This document shows positions 4,422 to 8,209 of a stretch of 8,209 bases of DNA, in pieces. This DNA is from an uncultured Actinomycetes bacterium (GTDB lineage: Bacteria; Actinomycetota; Aquicultoria; CAJVYJ01), in contig CAJVYJ010000073.1 of NCBI GenBank assembly GCA_913009475.1, positions 1 to 8,209 on the forward strand, read 5' to 3'. Under the pieces are notes generated by a model. That model had not been told where the DNA came from. It worked only from the letters and a program-made list of their open reading frames with translations, and searched no databases. Numbering within the stretch: position 1 is the first letter of the stretch; the number at the start of each line of letters is the position of its first letter. The position numbers and the translations under genes are program-made.

Positions 4422-7400
4422 ATGAATGTTAAAAGCGATATAGCGAAAAAAGATTACCCGGGCTTACATTTTTTAGTCTCGGTGGTTAGCCGTTCCAAAA
4501 ATTTCAAGCGATTAATGGAGCTCTTAAAAAAGGGCCGCTTTGTTTGTAATACTCCATATTCGCTTAGACCGCTATTGACGGCGGCGATATTTTTAAATAT
4601 TAAAAGAAGTTTGCTGGTAGTCACCTCTGACATTATCAAAGCAGAGGAGTTTGCCAACGACCTTTCGGCTTATCTTCCCGCGTCCATGACGGCATTATTT
4701 CCTGACCAAGGCGGTTTTATCTATGATGATATTAAGCCTGGAGTTAAGGTTGTCGGCGCTCGGCTGCGGTTGTTGCGCCGATTACGAACGGAGCCCTTGA
4801 TCCTGATAATGGCGGTGCAGACTTTAGCGCAAAAAATCCCTCGGCCGGAAAATAATATTGATAAGCCGCTGCGCTTATATAAAGGTAAGGAGGTCAAGAC
4901 TGATGCTTTTGCCGCTGAGTTAGTTGAAAGAGGCTATCAAAATGTAGCCATTGTTGAAAATCGAGGCGAATTCACGATAAGAGGAAGTTTAATCGACCTT
5001 TATCCATCGACAGCGGAAAATCCGGTTCGTCTCGACTTATTCGGAGATAATATTGAATCAATAAGAGTTTTTTCCAGCGACGATCAGCGTACCATTGACC
5101 AATTGGAAAGTATTTTCCTCTTTTCTTGCCGTGAAACCGTAGCTGCGTCCAGATTATCCATGGGGCCTATAACTGATTATCTGCCGAAGAAAACTCGGAT
5201 AATAGTTGATGAAACCAAGATTACTCTTAACGAAAAGGAAAGATTTTTTAACCGATTGCCGGCGCTTTTTGAAAAAAGACTTAAAGATAATAATAATGAT
5301 TACTTAAATAAATATTTCTTTAGCTCTGAAGAGATTGACGAACTGATAAAGACGAGCTCCAGTTTTGAAGAATTATTCTATAATAAACCACAAATTTATA
5401 TTGAGGCCAAAGCGCCTGAAGGAATATCCGGCCAAGTCGATATCCTTAAAACTAACTTAAAAGATTATAAAAATAACAATATGGCCGTTGTATTAAGCGT
5501 CCAGGAAACAGGCGAGCTGGAGAGGTTGGAAGAGATATTAAGACAAAGCGGCTGCGCAACAACTACGACAGGATTATTGTCCCCGAATATACCTATTATT
5601 CGTCAATCTAATTTGAGCAGCGGTTTTATCTGGCCGAAATTAAGCTTGGTTCTACTTGGACAAAGCGATATATTTCCGCGCCACAACCGCCCGGAGCGGT
5701 TATCGTATGTAACTCGCAAAAAAGATCTAATCGATTTCTCCGGGCTTAAAGATGGTGATTATTTAGTCCATGAGAATCATGGTATCGCTGTTTTCCGCGG
5801 ACTAACGCATAAGGTAATCGAAAATATCGATAGAGAATATTTGATTTTGGAATACGCGAAAAAAGATAGGCTCTATATGCCAACCGACCAGCTCTATAAG
5901 ATAAGCAGATATATAGGGCCTGACAGCGGTAGACCGAAAATTACCAGATTAGGTTCTACGGAGTGGGCAAAAGCGACGAAACGTGTTCGTGAGTCGGTAA
6001 AAAAGTTAGCCCTGGACCTTCTGTCTCTCTATCATGAACGGATGCAAGGGTGCGGTTATAAGTTCTCTCCGGACATGGTCTGGCAACAAGAACTGGAAAG
6101 CGCTTTTATTCATCAAGAAAGCAATGATCAAATATCGGCGATCAATGATGTAAAAAGAGATATGGAGTCGAACCTTACGATGGATAGATTAGTCTGCGGT
6201 GATGTCGGTTATGGTAAGACTGAAGTTGCTTTGAGGGCCGCGTTTAAGGCGATAATGGACAGTAAACAAGTGATGCTCCTGGTACCGACTACAATCCTGG
6301 CTGAGCAGCATTTTCTGACCTTTAAAGAACGCTTTGCTCCTTATCCGATAATCGTGGAGATGCTCAGTCGGTTTCGCACGCGGGCGCAACAGCGTGAAAT
6401 TGTCGATAAAATTCAATCGGGACAAATCGATTTAGTGATTGGTACGCATCGATTACTCCAAAAAGATCTGCAGTTTAAGGATCTGGGATTGTTGATAATA
6501 GATGAAGAGCAACGTTTTGGAGTTAAACATAAAGAAACATTACGAAATATTAAGAAAGAAGTCGATGTTCTAACACTAACGGCCACGCCGATTCCGCGCA
6601 CGCTGCAAATGTCGCTATCAGGCATTCGTGATCTCAGCATAATCGATACGCCCCCGGAAGGGAGGCGGCCGGTAGTTACATATGTGGGCGAATACAGGAC
6701 CGCTTTAATCAATATGGCTATTAGGCGTGAACTTAATCGCGGCGGTCAAATATTCTATCTTCATAACCGTGTAACGGACATCCACTTGGTCGCCAAGAAG
6801 ATAACAAAGGCTTTTCCGGCAGCAATGGTAGGCATCGGCCATGGCCAAATGGTTCAGGGCGCGCTGGAGAAGACGATGCAAGGGTTTATCAATAAAAAAA
6901 TAGATATTATTGTCTGCACCACGATTATCGAGTCAGGTATAGATATCGCCAATGCCAACACTTTGATTATAGAGGGAGCCGAAAATCTAGGTCTATCGCA
7001 AATGTATCAATTAAGAGGCCGTATCGGCCGTTCCGGCCATCAAGCCTTTGCGTATTTTACTTATCCGGCGGGTAGCATTTTAACCGGGGCTTCGCTGGAT
7101 AGATTAAGGACGATAGCGAAATTTACGGAGTTGGGCTCCGGTTTTAAAATTGCTTTGCGTGATTTAGAGATTAGGGGTGCCGGTAGTTTGCTTGGATCCG
7201 AGCAACATGGACATTTGGCCGCGGTAGGATTTGAATATTATTGCCGCCTGCTGCGTGACGCTATCGATGAGGTCCAAGGCAAGCCACTGATAAAGATATC
7301 GGAGACGCAGATCGACATACCTTTGATCGCGTTGATACCCGATTATTACATGCCGGACTCAAGCCTGCGACTGGAAATATATCGGAAAATAGCCGGCACC

Positions 7401-7730
7401 GGCAATCAGTCAGACTTGGCTTCATTAAAAAGTGAGATATTAGACCGTTTTGGCGAGATGCCGGAACCTGTTGTCAACCTGTTTAGATTAGCCGAATTAA
7501 AGCATGCCTCCGCTTTATGCGGGATAAAGTTGATATCTCTTCATGATAATATATTAATTATTAAGGGTATGGAAAAGAAAGAGTTTAAAACATTAATGAA
7601 AGCGTTAGGCCAAAAGTTTGATTGTAAATTGAAATCAGAGAGGATGACATTAAGCTGTCAAGTGCCATTATCTCCATTGAAAGTTATTTTATTTCTATCC
7701 GGCTTTATAAATGATATAATATCGACTTAA
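4422..7730 (+). CDS. mfd: Transcription-repair coupling factor Mfd
   Basis: Mfd binds RNA polymerase stalled at DNA damage, pushes it off with its ATP-driven translocase and recruits UvrA for nucleotide excision repair. The protein is about 1102 residues, within the family range (E. coli 1148). Order of domains, numbered from TTG 4419 (subtract one from ATG 4422): UvrB-like N-terminal module (about 15-330, with GEFTIRGSLIDLYP and RLDLFGDNIESIR); the CarD-like RNA-polymerase-interacting domain (from about 438, DGDYLVHENHGIAVF); the SF2 translocase with Walker A GDVGYGKTE (594-602), DEEQ box (695-698), TATPIPRTLQMSLSGIRDLS and QLRGRIGRSG (864-873), then RGAGSLLGSEQHG; and the C-terminal TRCF domain (about 960-1060, PDYYMPDSSLRLEIYRKIA). 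All ATPase motifs look intact. TTG 4419 and ATG 4422 adjoin; an in-frame TAA at 4416 excludes anything earlier. No Shine-Dalgarno is near either one. Confidence 0.97.
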   Translation: MNVKSDIAKKDYPGLHFLVSVVSRSKNFKRLMELLKKGRFVCNTPYSLRPLLTAAIFLNIKRSLLVVTSDIIKAEEFANDLSAYLPASMTALFPDQGGFIYDDIKPGVKVVGARLRLLRRLRTEPLILIMAVQTLAQKIPRPENNIDKPLRLYKGKEVKTDAFAAELVERGYQNVAIVENRGEFTIRGSLIDLYPSTAENPVRLDLFGDNIESIRVFSSDDQRTIDQLESIFLFSCRETVAASRLSMGPITDYLPKKTRIIVDETKITLNEKERFFNRLPALFEKRLKDNNNDYLNKYFFSSEEIDELIKTSSSFEELFYNKPQIYIEAKAPEGISGQVDILKTNLKDYKNNNMAVVLSVQETGELERLEEILRQSGCATTTTGLLSPNIPIIRQSNLSSGFIWPKLSLVLLGQSDIFPRHNRPERLSYVTRKKDLIDFSGLKDGDYLVHENHGIAVFRGLTHKVIENIDREYLILEYAKKDRLYMPTDQLYKISRYIGPDSGRPKITRLGSTEWAKATKRVRESVKKLALDLLSLYHERMQGCGYKFSPDMVWQQELESAFIHQESNDQISAINDVKRDMESNLTMDRLVCGDVGYGKTEVALRAAFKAIMDSKQVMLLVPTTILAEQHFLTFKERFAPYPIIVEMLSRFRTRAQQREIVDKIQSGQIDLVIGTHRLLQKDLQFKDLGLLIIDEEQRFGVKHKETLRNIKKEVDVLTLTATPIPRTLQMSLSGIRDLSIIDTPPEGRRPVVTYVGEYRTALINMAIRRELNRGGQIFYLHNRVTDIHLVAKKITKAFPAAMVGIGHGQMVQGALEKTMQGFINKKIDIIVCTTIIESGIDIANANTLIIEGAENLGLSQMYQLRGRIGRSGHQAFAYFTYPAGSILTGASLDRLRTIAKFTELGSGFKIALRDLEIRGAGSLLGSEQHGHLAAVGFEYYCRLLRDAIDEVQGKPLIKISETQIDIPLIALIPDYYMPDSSLRLEIYRKIAGTGNQSDLASLKSEILDRFGEMPEPVVNLFRLAELKHASALCGIKLISLHDNILIIKGMEKKEFKTLMKALGQKFDCKLKSERMTLSCQVPLSPLKVILFLSGFINDIIST
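7712..7720 (+). promoter_or_regulatory. consensus extended -10 promoter inside the mfd 3' end
   Basis: TGA-TATAAT is a perfect extended -10 element ten bases before the mfd stop. The -35 region (TTTCTA, 7692-7697) is poor, which extended -10 promoters tolerate. Transcription near 7727 would give the lipoprotein gene a leader of about 35 bases carrying its AGGAG site (7748-7752). Confidence 0.45.
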
Positions 7731-7761
7731 TGATTATCAGGATGAATAGGAGAAAATATTA

Positions 7762-8209
7762 ATGAAAAAAAAGTTTTTTATCCCGGTTATAATGGCCACT
7801 TTTATATTACTTGTTTTTACTCTGGCTGGTTGCGGTAGTAAGTCGGCGGCCACTGTTAACGGAAAGGCAATTCCTCAAAGTGATGTCGATAAGCAGATTG
7901 CGATTATCAAAAAGCAGCAAAAGGATACGTTCAAAGGTAAAAAAGGCGAGGAACTGGAAAAGAACTTTCGCAAGAGCATTCTTGATCAGTTGATAACCGC
8001 TGAGTTGGTCAAACAAGAGGCCGAGAAGAATAATATAAAGGTCAGCGCTAAGGAAATTAACGCTAAAGTTAATCAGGTTAAAAAAGTATTCAATAATAGC
8101 GAGAAAAAATTCGAGGAAGCTTTAAAACAGCAAGGCATGACGGTTGATGAATATCGCGCGCGTTTGCATGCTCAGATCATATCGGACAAGATGGTAAATA
8201 TTATTTTTA
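7762..8209 (+). CDS. SurA/PrsA-like lipoprotein foldase, 3' end outside the window
   Basis: The gene starts at ATG 7762, nine bases after AGGAG (7748-7752), and runs open to the window end: 149 codons, 3'-truncated. The N-terminus is a lipoprotein signal: MKKK, a hydrophobic stretch (about 5-20), then the lipobox LAGC with lipidated Cys24. The mature part opens with ATVNGKAIPQSDVDKQI, the usual start of a SurA_N chaperone domain. It continues as Lys/Glu-rich helices (ILDQLITAELVKQEAEKNNIKVSAKEINAKV, split here as ILDQLITAEL and following) typical of SurA/PrsA/trigger-factor-like foldases. A parvulin prolyl isomerase domain would be expected downstream but is not visible, so enzymatic activity is unproven. 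It would sit on the outer face of the cytoplasmic membrane and help fold secreted proteins. It lies 31 bases after mfd, with a possible own promoter. Confidence 0.85.
   Translation, partial: MKKKFFIPVIMATFILLVFTLAGCGSKSAATVNGKAIPQSDVDKQIAIIKKQQKDTFKGKKGEELEKNFRKSILDQLITAELVKQEAEKNNIKVSAKEINAKVNQVKKVFNNSEKKFEEALKQQGMTVDEYRARLHAQIISDKMVNIIF

Noticed and set aside
7017..7040. Repeated GGCCG units and local palindromes in mfd
   Set aside because: They encode the invariant helicase motif QLRGRIGRSG and are explained by codon choice.
7728..7761. Intrinsic terminator between mfd and the lipoprotein gene
   Set aside because: The 31-base gap has no stem followed by a T run, so read-through from mfd is likely in addition to any local promoter.
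7811..7993. Short + strand frame (60 codons) overlapping the lipoprotein gene
   Set aside because: It is out of frame with a clear lipoprotein start (Shine-Dalgarno, signal peptide, lipobox) and has no recognisable content.
1..8209. CRISPR arrays, tRNA/rRNA genes, insertion sequences, toxin-antitoxin or phage-defence genes
   Set aside because: No regularly spaced repeats, tRNA-like cloverleaf, transposase, or defence-type domain is visible; the coding content is ordinary housekeeping.

Overview
The window is a bacterial housekeeping cluster, all genes on the + strand: glmU - prs - rplY (ctc) - pth - mfd - a SurA/PrsA-type lipoprotein, with the tail of a DUF2249 protein in front. The order glmU-prs-ctc-pth-mfd is the well-known conserved block of Gram-positive lineages (as in Bacillus and clostridia, with related arrangements in Actinomycetota). 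The long TL5/CTC form of ribosomal protein L25 and a lipobox foldase next to mfd fit a monoderm or deep Terrabacteria organism. The DNA is moderately AT-rich, with GGAGGTGA-type ribosome binding sites. I cannot name a genus from the sequence. spoVG, which precedes glmU in Bacillus, is not here; a DUF2249 gene occupies that side.

Layout. Bases 3-293 are the 3' part of a DUF2249 gene. Bases 294-464 are a 171-base AT-rich spacer with a GGGGTCAGATC-type repeat motif, two abutting inverted repeats and two candidate promoters. glmU (465-1868) and prs (1920-2858) are close and probably cotranscribed. A 60-base gap holds a good promoter overlapped by a 14-base dyad and then rplY (2919-3581), which ends in a strong intrinsic terminator (3621-3658). 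pth (3739-4305) follows a spacer with an inverted repeat. The 113-base pth-mfd gap begins with a pyrimidine-rich, almost G-free tract that looks like a Rho loading site. mfd (about 4422-7730) is complete. An extended -10 promoter sits inside its 3' end, ahead of the lipoprotein gene (7762 to the window end, 3' truncated).

Roles. GlmU makes UDP-GlcNAc for peptidoglycan. Prs makes PRPP for nucleotides, His and Trp. L25 binds 5S rRNA. Pth recycles peptidyl-tRNA. Mfd removes stalled RNA polymerase and recruits nucleotide excision repair. The lipoprotein probably helps fold exported proteins. The link is core growth and translation quality control rather than one pathway.

I do not see an undescribed system. 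The points worth a second look are non-coding or start-codon related: prs appears to lack a normal start codon at its ideal Shine-Dalgarno (an ATA stands there, next to an A8 run), glmU has a -10 box almost on its start, and several spacers carry dyads with no assigned function.
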